From Labilithrix sp. (GTDB lineage Bacteria > Myxococcota_A > Polyangia > Polyangiales > Polyangiaceae): DNA of 64,000 nt. Made by a program: the position numbers and the translations under genes. The notes under the pieces were generated by a model. The model did no database searches. It saw only the letters and a program-made list of their open reading frames with translations, and was not told where the DNA came from. The stretch spans positions 238,120-302,119 of the forward strand of contig JAHBWE010000016.1 of the NCBI GenBank assembly GCA_019637155.1, written 5' to 3'. Below, piece by piece: positions 35,039 to 44,400 of the stretch (the stretch's first letter is position 1; each line of letters opens with the position of its first letter).

Positions 35039-35365
35039 ATGCCGAAGCGTCCGAAGAAAGCCGCCGACCGTCCGTTCGAGGCGGTCTGGAAGATCGTACG
35101 GCGGATCCCGCGCGGACGGGTCGCCACCTACGGCCAGATCAGCCAGCTCATCGATCGCCGCCTCACGCCGGTCGGCGTGGGATGGGCCATCCGCGCCGCG
35201 TCGGACGATCTGCCGTGGCAGCGGGTCGTCAACGGCCAGGGCGGCATCTCGACGGAGGGGGAGCACCCCGGCCTCCAGCGCGCGATGCTCGAGGCGGAGG
35301 GGATCGTCTTCGACGCGCGCGGCCGCATCGACCTCGGACGGTTCGGATGGAAGCCGCGGCGCTGA
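35039..35365 (+). CDS. atl: Alkyltransferase-like (ATL) DNA-repair protein
   Basis: 108 residues: the DNA-binding domain of O6-alkylguanine-DNA alkyltransferase without the N-terminal half. It has VWKIVRRIPRGRVATYGQIS, then RRLTPVGVGWAI, then LPWQRVVNGQGGIS. In the active-site motif PCHRV the acceptor Cys is Trp and the His is Gln (PWQRV), so it cannot take up the alkyl group. ATL proteins instead bind O6-alkylguanine, flip it out and hand the lesion to nucleotide excision repair. The Arg finger (RGRVATYG) is present. A TAGGCT box lies 10 bases before the ATG. It is divergent from the LarA-like gene. Confidence 0.88.
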   Translation: MPKRPKKAADRPFEAVWKIVRRIPRGRVATYGQISQLIDRRLTPVGVGWAIRAASDDLPWQRVVNGQGGISTEGEHPGLQRAMLEAEGIVFDARGRIDLGRFGWKPRR

Positions 35366-35614
35366 GCTCCGTCAGGGAGCGGCGACGAGCTCGGCGCCGG
35401 CCAAGCTGGGTGGTGGACTCGAGGATGGCGCGGCGGCTGGGATGTGGGCGTGATGCGTAGCGAAAAGGCAGATCCTCGCGACGCCGCATACCGAAGGCGT
35501 AGCGGTGGGCTGGAGAGTCGTGCGCGCCTAAAAAGAGGACGTTCATTTTCTTCGGTCGTAGATCGGGGACGCGGGGAGTACGTCCATGCGAGGTTCGGTC
35601 TCGCGGAGAATGCC
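35366..35614. other. 249-bp intergenic region without a gene
   Basis: No convincing open frame, hairpin or RNA. The last 90 bases are relatively AT-rich (runs such as AAAAAGAGG and CATTTTC) and probably hold the promoter of the giant envelope gene; GGAG at 35604-35607 is its ribosome site. Confidence 0.4.
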
Positions 35615-38600
35615 ATGCGCCATTTCGCCGTCGTCCTCGTTTTGTTCCTGTTGACGTTCGCGGCTCCGGCGGGGGCCGCGCCGATCCCCGAGCCGCTCAA
35701 GCCGTGGGCGGAGTGGGCGCTCCATGGAAAGGAGGACGCGCTGTGTCCCACGCTGCAAGGCGTCACCGGCGGCGCGCCGCAGTGCGCGTGGCCGGCGCGG
35801 CTCGAGCTGGTGCTCGACGAGAAGCGGGGGACGTGGAAGCAGGCGTGGCACGTCGACGCGAAGCGCGCGGTGCCGCTCCCCGGCGACGACAAGCGATGGC
35901 CGCTCGACGTCACCGTCGACGGGAAGCGCGCCGTCGTCGTCCCGCAGGGCGGAGTCCCGAGCGTCGAGCTCGAGCCGGGCGACCACGTCGTCGCCGGCGT
36001 CTTCGCGTGGGACTCGCTCCCCGAGTCGATCCAGGTGCCGCCCGAGACCGCGCTCCTCTCGCTCGCGCTCCGCGGCAAGGCGATCGACGAGCCGAACCGC
36101 GACGCGAAGGGGACGGTGTGGCTCCAGAAGACGCTCACCGCCGAGGAGGGCGAGCGCCTCGACTTCGTCGTGCATCGCAAGATCGTCGACGAGGTCCCGC
36201 TCCTCCTCACGACGCGGATCGTCCTCAACGTCGCGGGCCGCAACCGCGAGGTGCTCCTCGGCAAGGTGCTGCCGCCGGGCTTCGTGCCGATGGCGATCGA
36301 CGCGCAGCTCCCCGCGCGGGTGGAGCCCGACACGCGGCTCCGCGTGCAGGCGCGCCCGGGCACGTGGACGATCGAGGTCGTCGCGCGGAGCGAAGGGCCC
36401 GTCGCCACGATCGAGCGCCCGAAGCCGGAGGGGCCGTGGCGCGAAGGCGAGGAGGTCTGGGTCTTCGAGGCGCGGACGAACCTGCGCCTCGTCGACGTGC
36501 AGGGCGTCTCCGCGATCGATCCGCAGCAGACCTCGCTCCCCGACGAGTGGAAGAAGCTCCCCGCGTACCCGCTCGCGCTCGGGAGCAAGCTCCAGCTCGT
36601 CGAGCGGCGGCGCGGCGACGCGGAGCCGCCGCCCGATCACCTCACCCTCGTCCGCACGATGTGGCTCGACTTCGACGGCAAGGCGCTCACCGTGAGCGAC
36701 GAGCTCGGCGGGAACCTCCGCCGCGCGAGCCGCCTCGAGATGCTCGCGCCGACGACGCTCGGGCGCGTCGCGATCGACGGCAAGGACCAGTTCATCACCC
36801 ACCTCGAGACCGACGCGGCGCGGACCGGCGTCGAGGTCCGGCAGGGCGTGCTCCGCGTGAGCGCGGACTCGCGGGTCGTGGCCGATCCTGGCGATTTGCC
36901 CGCTGTTGGCTGGAACCACGATTTCCACTCCGTGCGCGCGACGCTGAACCTGCCGCCCGGCTTCCGCCTCGTGCACGCCGCGGGGGTGGACGACGTCCCC
37001 GGCACCTGGGTGAAGCACTGGACGCTCCTCGAGCTGTTCCTCGCCCTCGTCCTCGCGATCGGCGCGTGGCGGCTCTGGGGCGTGAAGTGGGGCGCGCTCG
37101 CGCTCGTGACGTTCGCGCTCACGTTCCCGGAGAGCGGCGCGCCGAAGTACGTCCTCGTCGCCGTCTTCGTGGTGGAGGCGCTCGTCCGCGCGATCGATCG
37201 CGCGAAGAGCAAGGCGGAGATCCCGAGCCGCGGTATCGTCGTCGCGCGGAAGCTCGCCGGCCTCGGACGCGGCGCGGTCGCGGTGGCGCTCGTCCTCGTG
37301 ACGGTGCCCTTCCTCATCCAGCACGTGCGCGGCGGGCTCTTCCCCGCGCTCGCGGCGGAGATGCGCGAGGGCGGCGGCCTCGCGCGGAGCAACGCGCCGG
37401 CCGATATGGCCGAAGAGGGGGAGGCCGACGTCGCGCAGGACCAGATGGCGGAGAAGAGGCCGGCCGAGCCGCCGAAGGCCGAGCCCGCCGCGTCGGCGAC
37501 CGCTCCGACGCGCGCGATCGGCGGCAAGTACGCGCCGAGCTCGAGCGTGGACTACCAGCAGTTCAACGCCAACGTGTACGACCCGAGCTCGATGGTGCAG
37601 ACCGGTCCCGGTCGCCCGCGCTGGAGCTTCGTGCAGGTCCCGCTCCAGTGGAGCGGCCCGGTCGATCGCTCGCAGCGGCTGCACCTCTATCTCCTCACGC
37701 CGCCGATGAACGCCGCGCTCGCGGTCCTCCGCGTGCTCCTCGTCGCCGCGCTGATCTTCCGCGTCGTTCCGATCCGACCGCGTCGCGACAAGGACGCGAG
37801 CGGCAAGAGCTCCCTCGGCTTCGCCGTCACGGCGGTCCTCGCCCTCTTCGTGCTCTTCCCGCGCACCGCGAGCGCGCAGAGCATCCCGGACAAGGAGGTC
37901 CTCGACGAGCTCGCGAAGCGGATCCTCGAGACGCCGGCGTGCGCGCCGACGTGCGCGTCGAGCTCGCGCATGCTGATCGAGGCGTCGGCGAAGCAGCTCC
38001 GCGTGCGGGTGGAGATCGAGGCGGCGGCGCCGGCCGCGATCCCGATCCCGACCAGCGCGCAGTGGTCGCCGGAGGACGTGCTCCTCGATGGCAAGCCGGC
38101 GCGCGCGCTGAAGCGCACCGAGGACGGGCGGGTGTGGATCGCGGTCGAGAAGGGCTGGCATCAGGCCACGCTCGTGGGGCCGCTCCCCGATCGCGAGCTC
38201 GTCCAGCTGTCGCTCCCGCTGAAGCCTCATCACGTCGAGGCGCAGGCGGAGGGCTGGCGCGTCGAGGGGATCCACGAAGACGGCCTCGCCGACGACAACT
38301 TGCAGCTTACACGTGTTCGGCAGGCCGGCGGCGCGGCGACGCTGGAGCCGGGCGTGCTCCCGCCGTTCGTGCGCATCGAGCGGACGCTCCTCGTCGGCCT
38401 CGACTGGCAGGTCTCGACCAAGGTCGTGCGCCTCTCGCCGGTGGGGACCGCGATCGTCCTCGAGGTCCCGCTCCTCAAGGGCGAGTCGGTCACGACCGCG
38501 GACGTGCGCGTCGCCGGCGGCAAGGCGCAGCTCAACATGCCGCCGGCGGCGACGGAGCTCTCGTGGAAGTCGGTCCTCACCCAGGCGTCGCCGGTGGTCC

Positions 38601-39817
38601 TCACCGCGCCGAAGGCCGCGGCGTGGACGGAGCTGTGGCGCCTCGACATGAGCCCGATCTGGCACGCCGACTTCGAAGGTGTGCCGGTGGTGCACGCGGA
38701 GCAGAAGGCGGCGGGGCAGGCACTGCCCGAGTGGCGGCCGTGGCCGGGCGAGGTCGTCACGGTGAAGGTGAGCCGTCCGAACGGCGTCACCGGCAACACG
38801 CTCACGATCGACGAGAGCACGTACGCGCTCGAGCCGGGCCTCCGCGCCACCGACGCGACGCTCACGATGAAGCTCCGCTCGAGCCGCGGCGCGCAGCACG
38901 TGCTCACGCTGCCGGAGAGCTCGCTCCTCGAGTCGGTGTCGATCAACGGGGCGACGCAGCCGATCCAGCAGGAGGGGCGGAAGGTCACGCTCCCGATCGC
39001 GCCGGGCTCGCAGTCCGTCGTCCTCAAGTGGCGCATGAACGTGGCGATGGGCTTCGTGTACCGCGCGCCGGAGCTCGACCTCGGCGCGCCGAGCGTGAAC
39101 GCGACGACGACGATCGCGATGCCGGAGGGGCGCTGGCTCCTCGCGCTCCGCGGGCCGCGCCTCGGGCCGGTCGTCCTCTATTGGAGCCTCCTCGCGATCG
39201 TGCTCGCCGTCGCCGGCGCGGTGGGGTGGATGCGCAAGACGCCGATCAAGTCGTGGCAGTGGATGCTCTTCGCGATCGGCCTCTCGCAGCTCAGCGTCGT
39301 GGCGGCGGCGATCGTCGTCGCGTGGCTGCACGCGGTCGCGTGGCGCGAGCGCACGCCCGAGGTCTCGGCGCACGGGTTCAACGTTCGCCAGCTCGCGATC
39401 GCGGGCGGCGCGTTCGTGGTCGTCGTCATCTTGCTCGTCGCGGTGCATCAGGGCCTCCTCGGCCGCCCCGACATGCAGGTGAGCGGCAACGGCTCGTACG
39501 GCTCGAGCCTTCGGTGGTTCACCGATCGCTCCGGCGCGGAGCTCGACGCCCCGGTCGTCGTCAGCGCGCCGATGATGCTCTACCGCCTGGCGATGCTCGC
39601 GTGGGCGCTGTGGCTCGCGCTCACGGTGGTGCGCTGGATGCGCTGGGCCTTCGCCGCCTTCGGTACGGGCGGCTTCTGGAAGAAGCCTCCGCCTCCCCCT
39701 CCGGTCCCGCTCTCCCCGCATCGCGTCCCGGCGCACCCGGCGCAGCAGGGCTACGGTCCGCCGCCAGGCTTCACCCCACCCGCCCCGCCCCCGCCGCCGC
39801 AGGACCCGACGCCGTAA
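35615..39817 (+). CDS. Giant envelope protein with central and C-terminal membrane segments
   Basis: 1400 residues. ATG 35615 has GGAG seven bases upstream and starts a clean signal peptide (about 1-22). A beta-rich periplasmic region (about 23-460) is followed by membrane segments at about 466-530 and 550-566, a small loop, and two more at about 699-748. A second beta-rich periplasmic region spans 755-1180, then four membrane segments lie between 1184 and 1345, and a Pro-rich tail. Both periplasmic parts have similar strand patterns and may be duplicated. I recognise no family or catalytic motif. Large size and topology suggest an envelope-spanning scaffold or transporter accessory. It is followed after 64 bases by the MgtC-type gene. 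Confidence 0.75.
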   Translation: MRHFAVVLVLFLLTFAAPAGAAPIPEPLKPWAEWALHGKEDALCPTLQGVTGGAPQCAWPARLELVLDEKRGTWKQAWHVDAKRAVPLPGDDKRWPLDVTVDGKRAVVVPQGGVPSVELEPGDHVVAGVFAWDSLPESIQVPPETALLSLALRGKAIDEPNRDAKGTVWLQKTLTAEEGERLDFVVHRKIVDEVPLLLTTRIVLNVAGRNREVLLGKVLPPGFVPMAIDAQLPARVEPDTRLRVQARPGTWTIEVVARSEGPVATIERPKPEGPWREGEEVWVFEARTNLRLVDVQGVSAIDPQQTSLPDEWKKLPAYPLALGSKLQLVERRRGDAEPPPDHLTLVRTMWLDFDGKALTVSDELGGNLRRASRLEMLAPTTLGRVAIDGKDQFITHLETDAARTGVEVRQGVLRVSADSRVVADPGDLPAVGWNHDFHSVRATLNLPPGFRLVHAAGVDDVPGTWVKHWTLLELFLALVLAIGAWRLWGVKWGALALVTFALTFPESGAPKYVLVAVFVVEALVRAIDRAKSKAEIPSRGIVVARKLAGLGRGAVAVALVLVTVPFLIQHVRGGLFPALAAEMREGGGLARSNAPADMAEEGEADVAQDQMAEKRPAEPPKAEPAASATAPTRAIGGKYAPSSSVDYQQFNANVYDPSSMVQTGPGRPRWSFVQVPLQWSGPVDRSQRLHLYLLTPPMNAALAVLRVLLVAALIFRVVPIRPRRDKDASGKSSLGFAVTAVLALFVLFPRTASAQSIPDKEVLDELAKRILETPACAPTCASSSRMLIEASAKQLRVRVEIEAAAPAAIPIPTSAQWSPEDVLLDGKPARALKRTEDGRVWIAVEKGWHQATLVGPLPDRELVQLSLPLKPHHVEAQAEGWRVEGIHEDGLADDNLQLTRVRQAGGAATLEPGVLPPFVRIERTLLVGLDWQVSTKVVRLSPVGTAIVLEVPLLKGESVTTADVRVAGGKAQLNMPPAATELSWKSVLTQASPVVLTAPKAAAWTELWRLDMSPIWHADFEGVPVVHAEQKAAGQALPEWRPWPGEVVTVKVSRPNGVTGNTLTIDESTYALEPGLRATDATLTMKLRSSRGAQHVLTLPESSLLESVSINGATQPIQQEGRKVTLPIAPGSQSVVLKWRMNVAMGFVYRAPELDLGAPSVNATTTIAMPEGRWLLALRGPRLGPVVLYWSLLAIVLAVAGAVGWMRKTPIKSWQWMLFAIGLSQLSVVAAAIVVAWLHAVAWRERTPEVSAHGFNVRQLAIAGGAFVVVVILLVAVHQGLLGRPDMQVSGNGSYGSSLRWFTDRSGAELDAPVVVSAPMMLYRLAMLAWALWLALTVVRWMRWAFAAFGTGGFWKKPPPPPPVPLSPHRVPAHPAQQGYGPPPGFTPPAPPPPPQDPTP

Positions 39818-39870
39818 CGTTCGTGACCGTGAGCGCCCCCTTCGTCGGAAATGGGTGGAGGGTCGGGCGT

Positions 39871-39874
39871 GGAG
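39871..39874 (+). promoter_or_regulatory. Ribosome binding site choosing GTG 39882
   Basis: GGAG seven bases before GTG 39882. The other in-frame starts of the MgtC-type gene (GTG 39855, ATG 39894) lack a well-placed site. Confidence 0.45.
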
Positions 39875-39881
39875 ATCCATC

Positions 39882-40577
39882 GTGATCGTTTCCATGATTG
39901 GCCATGTCGACATGCTCGTTCGCATCGGGACCGGTGCTGCGCTCGGCGCGGTCATCGGCTACGAGCGCGACCGTCACGGTCGTCCCGTCGGTCTGCGCAC
40001 GCACCTCATCGTCGCGATGGCGGCGGCGACCTTCATGGTCGTATCCGCACAATTCGCTTATTTGCAGGGCTACACGCACGACGGCCCGGTCGACGTCGAC
40101 GGCTCGCGCATCGCCGCGTCCGTCGTCTCCGGGATCGGGTTCCTCGCCGGTGGCGCGATCCTGCGGACCGGCTTCACGGTGCAGGGGCTCACGACCGCGG
40201 CGGGCCTCTGGCTCGTGACCGCGATCGGCATGTGCGCGGGCGGCGGCATGTTCGTCGAGGCGATCGCGGTGACGGGCATGGGCGTCGTCGCGCTCACGGT
40301 GCTGCGCCGCTTCGAGGACAAGGACGACCACGTGCTGAAGCGCCAGCTCGAGCTCGTCCTCGGCGATCCGGACGCGCTCGACGAGGTCGTCGGCAACCTC
40401 GGCGCGCTCGGCGTCACGATCTCGGACGTCGCCTACGAGCGGCGGCTCGACGAGGACAAACGGCGCGTCGGCGCGACGCTCGACCTCGCCTTCAAGGACA
40501 CCCTCGCCCTGCCGAAGCTGCTCCACGCGGTGGAGGCGGTGGCCGGCGTGCGCCGTCTGCATCTGAAGACACGCTGA
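39882..40577 (+). CDS. MgtC/SapB-family membrane protein
   Basis: 231 residues. Four or five hydrophobic helices occupy the first 150 residues with family hallmarks GAVIGYERDRHGRPVGLRTH, SGIGFLAGGAIL and TTAAGLWLVTAIGM. A cytoplasmic ACT-like C-terminal domain (about 155-231) follows. The conserved Asp/Glu pair of the first helices is represented by YERD. MgtC proteins modulate magnesium homeostasis and, in pathogens, F-type ATP synthase; the role of this subgroup is less clear. The GTG start is chosen on its ribosome site. The kinase-SUMF1 gene follows after 37 bases. Confidence 0.88.
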   Translation: MIVSMIGHVDMLVRIGTGAALGAVIGYERDRHGRPVGLRTHLIVAMAAATFMVVSAQFAYLQGYTHDGPVDVDGSRIAASVVSGIGFLAGGAILRTGFTVQGLTTAAGLWLVTAIGMCAGGGMFVEAIAVTGMGVVALTVLRRFEDKDDHVLKRQLELVLGDPDALDEVVGNLGALGVTISDVAYERRLDEDKRRVGATLDLAFKDTLALPKLLHAVEAVAGVRRLHLKTR

Positions 40578-40614
40578 CACGCTCGCCCGCTGGTACGCTC
40601 GCCCGAACGGGGCG

Positions 40615-42840
40615 ATGCGCACGATCGGAGGTCGATACGAGCTGTGCGGTGCGATCGCCTCCGGCGGGATGGCGACGGTGCACCTCGCGCGGCAGGTCGG
40701 CGCGGCGGGGTTCGCGCGCATGGTGGCGGTGAAGCAGCTGCACGAGCGGTTCGCGCACGCGCCCGAGTTCGTGACGATGTTCCTCGACGAGGCGCGGCTC
40801 GTCGCGCGCATCCGGCACGTGAACGTCGTGCAGACGCTCGACGTCGTGCACGAGCGCGAGAGCTCGGAGCTCTTCATCGTCATGGAGTACGTCCACGGCG
40901 TCGCGCTGAACCAGGTGCTCCAGTCCGCGCGGCAGCGGTTCGTGCCGATCGCGCCCGCCGTCGCCGCGGCGGTGATGATCGGCGCATTGCATGGCCTCCA
41001 CGACGCGCACGAGGCGCGGAGCGAGACGGGGGAGCCGCTCGGGATCGTCCATCGCGACGTGTCTCCGCACAACATCCTCGTCGGGCTCGACGGCGCGCCG
41101 CGCGTGCTCGACTTCGGCGTCGCGAAGGCGGAGGAGCGCATCTCCAGCACGAACGAGGGCGAGCTCAAAGGGAAGCTCTCGTACATGTCGCCGGAGCAGA
41201 TCGAGAGCCGCGCCGTCGATCGCCGGACCGACGTCTACGCGGCGGCGGTCGTCTTCTGGGAGATGCTGAGCGGCAAGAAGCTCTTCCTCGCCGGGAACGA
41301 GGGCGCGGTGGTGCGGCAGATCCTCGAGTCGGTGGTGGAGCCGCCGAGCAAGGGTCAGCCCGCCGTCTCGACCGCGCTCGATCGCGTCGTGATGCGCGGC
41401 CTCGAGCGCGACGTCGGCGAGCGGTGGGCGACCGCGCGCGCGTTCGCGGAGGCGATCGGCGCGACCGTCACGCCGGCGAGCCCGGCCGAGGTCGGAGCAT
41501 GGCTGCGCGATCTGTGCGGGGCCACGATCGCGGAGCGGGACGAGGCGATCGCGATGATCGAGGCGAAGAGCTCCGGCCAGAACCTCGCCGACCTCCAGGC
41601 GAGCCTGCGCGCGATGGGCCTCGTCGGCGGGGCGGACGCGAAGGACGCGAGCATGTCCGAGGAGACGGAGCGACGGCCGCCCGCGCCGGCGTCCACTCCG
41701 AGCAGCGCGCGCGTGTCGGCGCGCGGCACGCTCATGCTGACGGACGGCGCCGCGCCGGCGGCCACGCCGATGCCGATGTCCGTCGCCCGCACGCTCCCGA
41801 TCGTCACGTCGCGCAGCCCCGCCCCCGCGCCCTCGGCGGCGCCGGCGGGGGAGGGGACGAGCACGCGGACGTCGATCGCGGCGCCGGTGCGGAGATCGTC
41901 GGGGGCCCGCGCAAGCGTCGCGGTCGGCGCCGTGATCTTGCTCGGGCTCGGCGGCGTTGGGGCGTGGGTCGGCGCGCGGCGGGGAGCGAGCCCGCCGCCG
42001 CCGGTCGTCGCGAGCGCGAGCGCGAGCGTGTCCGCGCCGGCTTCCTGCCCGGAAGGGATGGTCCTCGTCGAGGGCGGGAGGTTCTTCATGGGCACCGACG
42101 ACGGGCCCGACGACGAGCGACCGGCGCATCACGTCAAGGTGCATGCGTTCTGCATCGATCGACTCGAGGTCACCGCGAACGCGTACCGCGCGTGCAGCGA
42201 TCGCGGCGACTGCAAGCGGGCGCCCGACACGAATCGCTTCGAGGGGATGAGCGAGACGGAGCACAAGGTCTACGATCCGCTCTGCACCGGCGTCGCTCCC
42301 GCGCTCGGCGCGCATCCGATCAACTGCGTGGACTGGACGATGGCGGATCGCTTCTGCCGCGTGAACGACAAGCGCTTGCCGACCGAGGCGGAGTGGGAGT
42401 TCGCCGCGCGCGGCTCGGACGGGCGCAGGTATCCATGGGGTGACGTCGCTCCCGGGCCCAAGCACCTCAACGCGTGCGGCCGCGAGTGCGACGGGTGGTT
42501 CAAGAAGAACAAGCAGCCGAGCCAGGGCGCGCTTCACGCGGGGAACGACGGGTGGCCGACGACCGCGCCGGTCGGCTCGTTCCCCGCCGGCGCGTCGCGC
42601 TGGGGCGCGGAGGACATGGCGGGCAACGTCTGGGAGTGGGTGGCCGACTGGCACGGCGCGTATGCGCGCGACGACGCGACCGATCCGGCGGGGCCGACCG
42701 AAGGAACGACGCGCGTGATCCGCGGCGGCGCGTGGAACGGCTCGTCGGAGGCGTGGGTCCGCTCGACGTTTCGATTCCACGCCGACCCCGGCGAGCGCAA
42801 CCACGGGACGGGTTTTCGCTGCGCGAAGTCGCTTCCGTGA
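40615..42840 (+). CDS. Ser/Thr kinase fused to an extracytoplasmic SUMF1-type domain
   Basis: 741 residues. The kinase domain (about 8-275) has IASGGMATV, Lys in VAVKQL, catalytic loop HRDVSPHN (Ser where Lys is usual), DFGVAK and SPEQ. A long linker is followed by one membrane span (about 430-450). The C terminus (about 478-741) is a formylglycine-generating-enzyme (SUMF1) fold: GMVLVEGGRFFMG, INCVDWTMADRFC, RLPTEAEWEFAARG, YPWGD, DMAGNVWEWV, RGGAW, GFRCA. The paired catalytic Cys of true formylglycine enzymes is replaced (SSEAWVRSTFRFH), so this half probably binds a ligand rather than oxidising sulfatases. It closely resembles the kinase at 1-1245 in its catalytic core. Confidence 0.9.
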   Translation: MRTIGGRYELCGAIASGGMATVHLARQVGAAGFARMVAVKQLHERFAHAPEFVTMFLDEARLVARIRHVNVVQTLDVVHERESSELFIVMEYVHGVALNQVLQSARQRFVPIAPAVAAAVMIGALHGLHDAHEARSETGEPLGIVHRDVSPHNILVGLDGAPRVLDFGVAKAEERISSTNEGELKGKLSYMSPEQIESRAVDRRTDVYAAAVVFWEMLSGKKLFLAGNEGAVVRQILESVVEPPSKGQPAVSTALDRVVMRGLERDVGERWATARAFAEAIGATVTPASPAEVGAWLRDLCGATIAERDEAIAMIEAKSSGQNLADLQASLRAMGLVGGADAKDASMSEETERRPPAPASTPSSARVSARGTLMLTDGAAPAATPMPMSVARTLPIVTSRSPAPAPSAAPAGEGTSTRTSIAAPVRRSSGARASVAVGAVILLGLGGVGAWVGARRGASPPPPVVASASASVSAPASCPEGMVLVEGGRFFMGTDDGPDDERPAHHVKVHAFCIDRLEVTANAYRACSDRGDCKRAPDTNRFEGMSETEHKVYDPLCTGVAPALGAHPINCVDWTMADRFCRVNDKRLPTEAEWEFAARGSDGRRYPWGDVAPGPKHLNACGRECDGWFKKNKQPSQGALHAGNDGWPTTAPVGSFPAGASRWGAEDMAGNVWEWVADWHGAYARDDATDPAGPTEGTTRVIRGGAWNGSSEAWVRSTFRFHADPGERNHGTGFRCAKSLP

Positions 42841-42971
42841 CGGATTTCGCGGCGGCCGGTCACTCATGACTCGTGCTCTTCGTGCTCGGTGGCCGGCTTG
42901 ACGCTCGGGGCTCGCTGCGGGGATGTTACCGCCCAGTGACGACGCGGCGTCTCGAGGAGCTTCCGGCGGTG

Positions 42972-43544
42972 ATGCCTGGGACCGCGGACGCGGCGCCTGC
43001 GCACGCGCTCGAGTTCGATCAGGTGTACGAGACGCATGCGGATTTCGTGTGGCGCTCCGCGCGGCGGCTCGGCGTCGTCGAAGACGCGGTGGAGGACGTC
43101 GTGCAGGAGGTGTTCCTCACGGTGCATCGGCGGCTCGCGCAGTTCGCGGGTCGGAGCCAGCTCCGCACGTGGATCTTCGGCATCCTGCTCCATGTGGTTC
43201 GGGCGCACCGGCGTACGCATCGTCGCAAGGGGCGCTTCTTCCACGGCGAGGAGGTCGGACCCGAGACGCTCTCGCTCCCCGCGCAGGAGGGACCCGAGGC
43301 GCTCACGGAGCGGGCGCAAGCGGCGCGTATGCTCCAGCGTCTCCTCGACGGCCTCGAGCAGGAGAAGCGCGAGGTCTTCGTCCTCGTCGAGCTCGAGGGC
43401 TTCTCCGTCGCCGAGGCCGCGGAGATCCTCGGCACGAACGTCAACACGACGCACGGCCGACTGCGCGCGGCGCGCAAGGAGTTCGAGCGCCTCGCGGCAC
43501 GTGTTCGCGGCGCGCAGGGAGAGACGGAGGGAGCCGATGAGTGA
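42972..43544 (+). CDS. ECF-type RNA polymerase sigma factor
   Basis: 190 residues from ATG 42972; an upstream ATG at 42873 adds a stretch without sigma homology. Region 2 (about 15-85) has FDQVYETHADFVWRSARRLG, DVVQEVFLTVHRRL and the -10-reading RSQLRTWIFGILLHVV. Region 4 (about 125-185) has LEQEKREVFVLVELEGFSVAEAAEILG and the recognition helix TTHGRLRAARKEFE. It would direct transcription of an envelope-stress or similar regulon and probably its own operon. The downstream membrane protein gene overlaps it by 8 bases and is the likely anti-sigma factor. No GAACTT-type autoregulatory promoter could be identified. Confidence 0.92.
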   Translation: MPGTADAAPAHALEFDQVYETHADFVWRSARRLGVVEDAVEDVVQEVFLTVHRRLAQFAGRSQLRTWIFGILLHVVRAHRRTHRRKGRFFHGEEVGPETLSLPAQEGPEALTERAQAARMLQRLLDGLEQEKREVFVLVELEGFSVAEAAEILGTNVNTTHGRLRAARKEFERLAARVRGAQGETEGADE

Positions 43545-44400
43545 TCTCTCACGCTGGTCGCGCGACCTCATCGACTCGGCCCGCGGCGAGGGGGGGCCTT
43601 CCGCGGAGGCCAAGTCCCGCGTGCGGGACGCCGTGCTCCGCGCCGCGGCGGGCCCGCCACCGGACACGAGCCCCGCCAACACGGCGGCCGCAAAGGGCCT
43701 CGCGGTCAAGGCGATCCTCCCCGCCGCGCTCGCGCTCGCGATCGGCGGCGGCTGGCTCGCCACCCACAGCGAGGACGCTCCTCCGAACACAAGCGCGGTC
43801 GCGAGCTCCGCGTCGTCGTCGCGCGCCGCCACCGCGCCGCCGCCCAGCTCGGCCGAGGCCCCCTCTCACGAGCACGCCGAAGGCACGAACGGCGGCGCGA
43901 TGGCGGCATCGAGCGGCGCAAGCGGCGGCGCGGCGGCGGCATCGAGCGGCGGCGCGGCGGCCTCGAGCGGCGCAATGGCGACATCGACCGGCGCAAGCGG
44001 CGGCGCGGCGACGGCAGCGAGCGGCGCAAGCGGCGGTGCGGCGGCATCGAGTGGAGGGAGCGGCGGCGTAGCGGCGGCATCGAGTGGTGCGAGCGGCGTG
44101 GGAGCATCGAGCGGTGCGAGTGCGAGTGGGTCTGGGCTCGAGGAGGAGGTGCGGCTGATTCGTGAGGCGCAGGCGGCGCTTCAGCGTGGGGATGCGGCGG
44201 GCGCGCGGCGTTCGCTCGATGAGCATGCGCGGCGCTTTCCGTCCGGCATGCTGGCGCTCGAGCGACGTGGCTTGCGTGCGATCGCGCTCTGTCAGGAAGG
44301 CGCGCCCGACGCGGAGCGCGAGGCTCGTGCCTTCGTCGCGAGCAACGGCGGCGCGCCGATCGCCGCGCGAGTGCGCGCCACGTGCGGGCTCGATCCATGA
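43537..44400 (+). CDS. Membrane-anchored Ala/Gly/Ser-repeat protein, putative anti-sigma factor
   Basis: 287 residues. A cytoplasmic N-terminal stretch of about 55 residues (helix SRWSRDLIDSARGEG) precedes one membrane span (about 57-77) and a periplasmic low-complexity Ala/Gly/Ser stretch (about 115-200). A C-terminal helical TPR-like region (about 205-287; EEEVRLIREAQAALQRGDAAGARRSLDEHARRFPSG) closes the protein. The position right after an ECF sigma gene, the overlap and the topology fit an anti-sigma factor, but no ZAS motif (HxxxCxxC) is present. An alternative is a YbgF/TolA-like envelope protein. TPR-like C termini of this type are common among myxobacterial sigma-neighbour genes. Confidence 0.65.
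   Translation: MSDLSRWSRDLIDSARGEGGPSAEAKSRVRDAVLRAAAGPPPDTSPANTAAAKGLAVKAILPAALALAIGGGWLATHSEDAPPNTSAVASSASSSRAATAPPPSSAEAPSHEHAEGTNGGAMAASSGASGGAAAASSGGAAASSGAMATSTGASGGAATAASGASGGAAASSGGSGGVAAASSGASGVGASSGASASGSGLEEEVRLIREAQAALQRGDAAGARRSLDEHARRFPSGMLALERRGLRAIALCQEGAPDAEREARAFVASNGGAPIAARVRATCGLDP
43890..44136 (+). repeat. Ala/Gly/Ser-coding repeat tract
   Basis: Imperfect GGC/GCG/AGC units of 9-30 bases encoding AASSGASGG-type repeats, in the periplasmic linker of the putative anti-sigma factor. Likely to vary in length between strains. Confidence 0.75.

Noticed and set aside
35543..39955. Very long minus-strand open frame opposite the giant envelope gene
   Set aside because: No motifs and extreme Arg/His/Glu composition; the plus-strand gene has a ribosome site and signal peptide.
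42873..42971. Upstream start of the ECF sigma factor
   Set aside because: The extra 33 residues have no sigma homology; ATG 42972 starts just before region 2.
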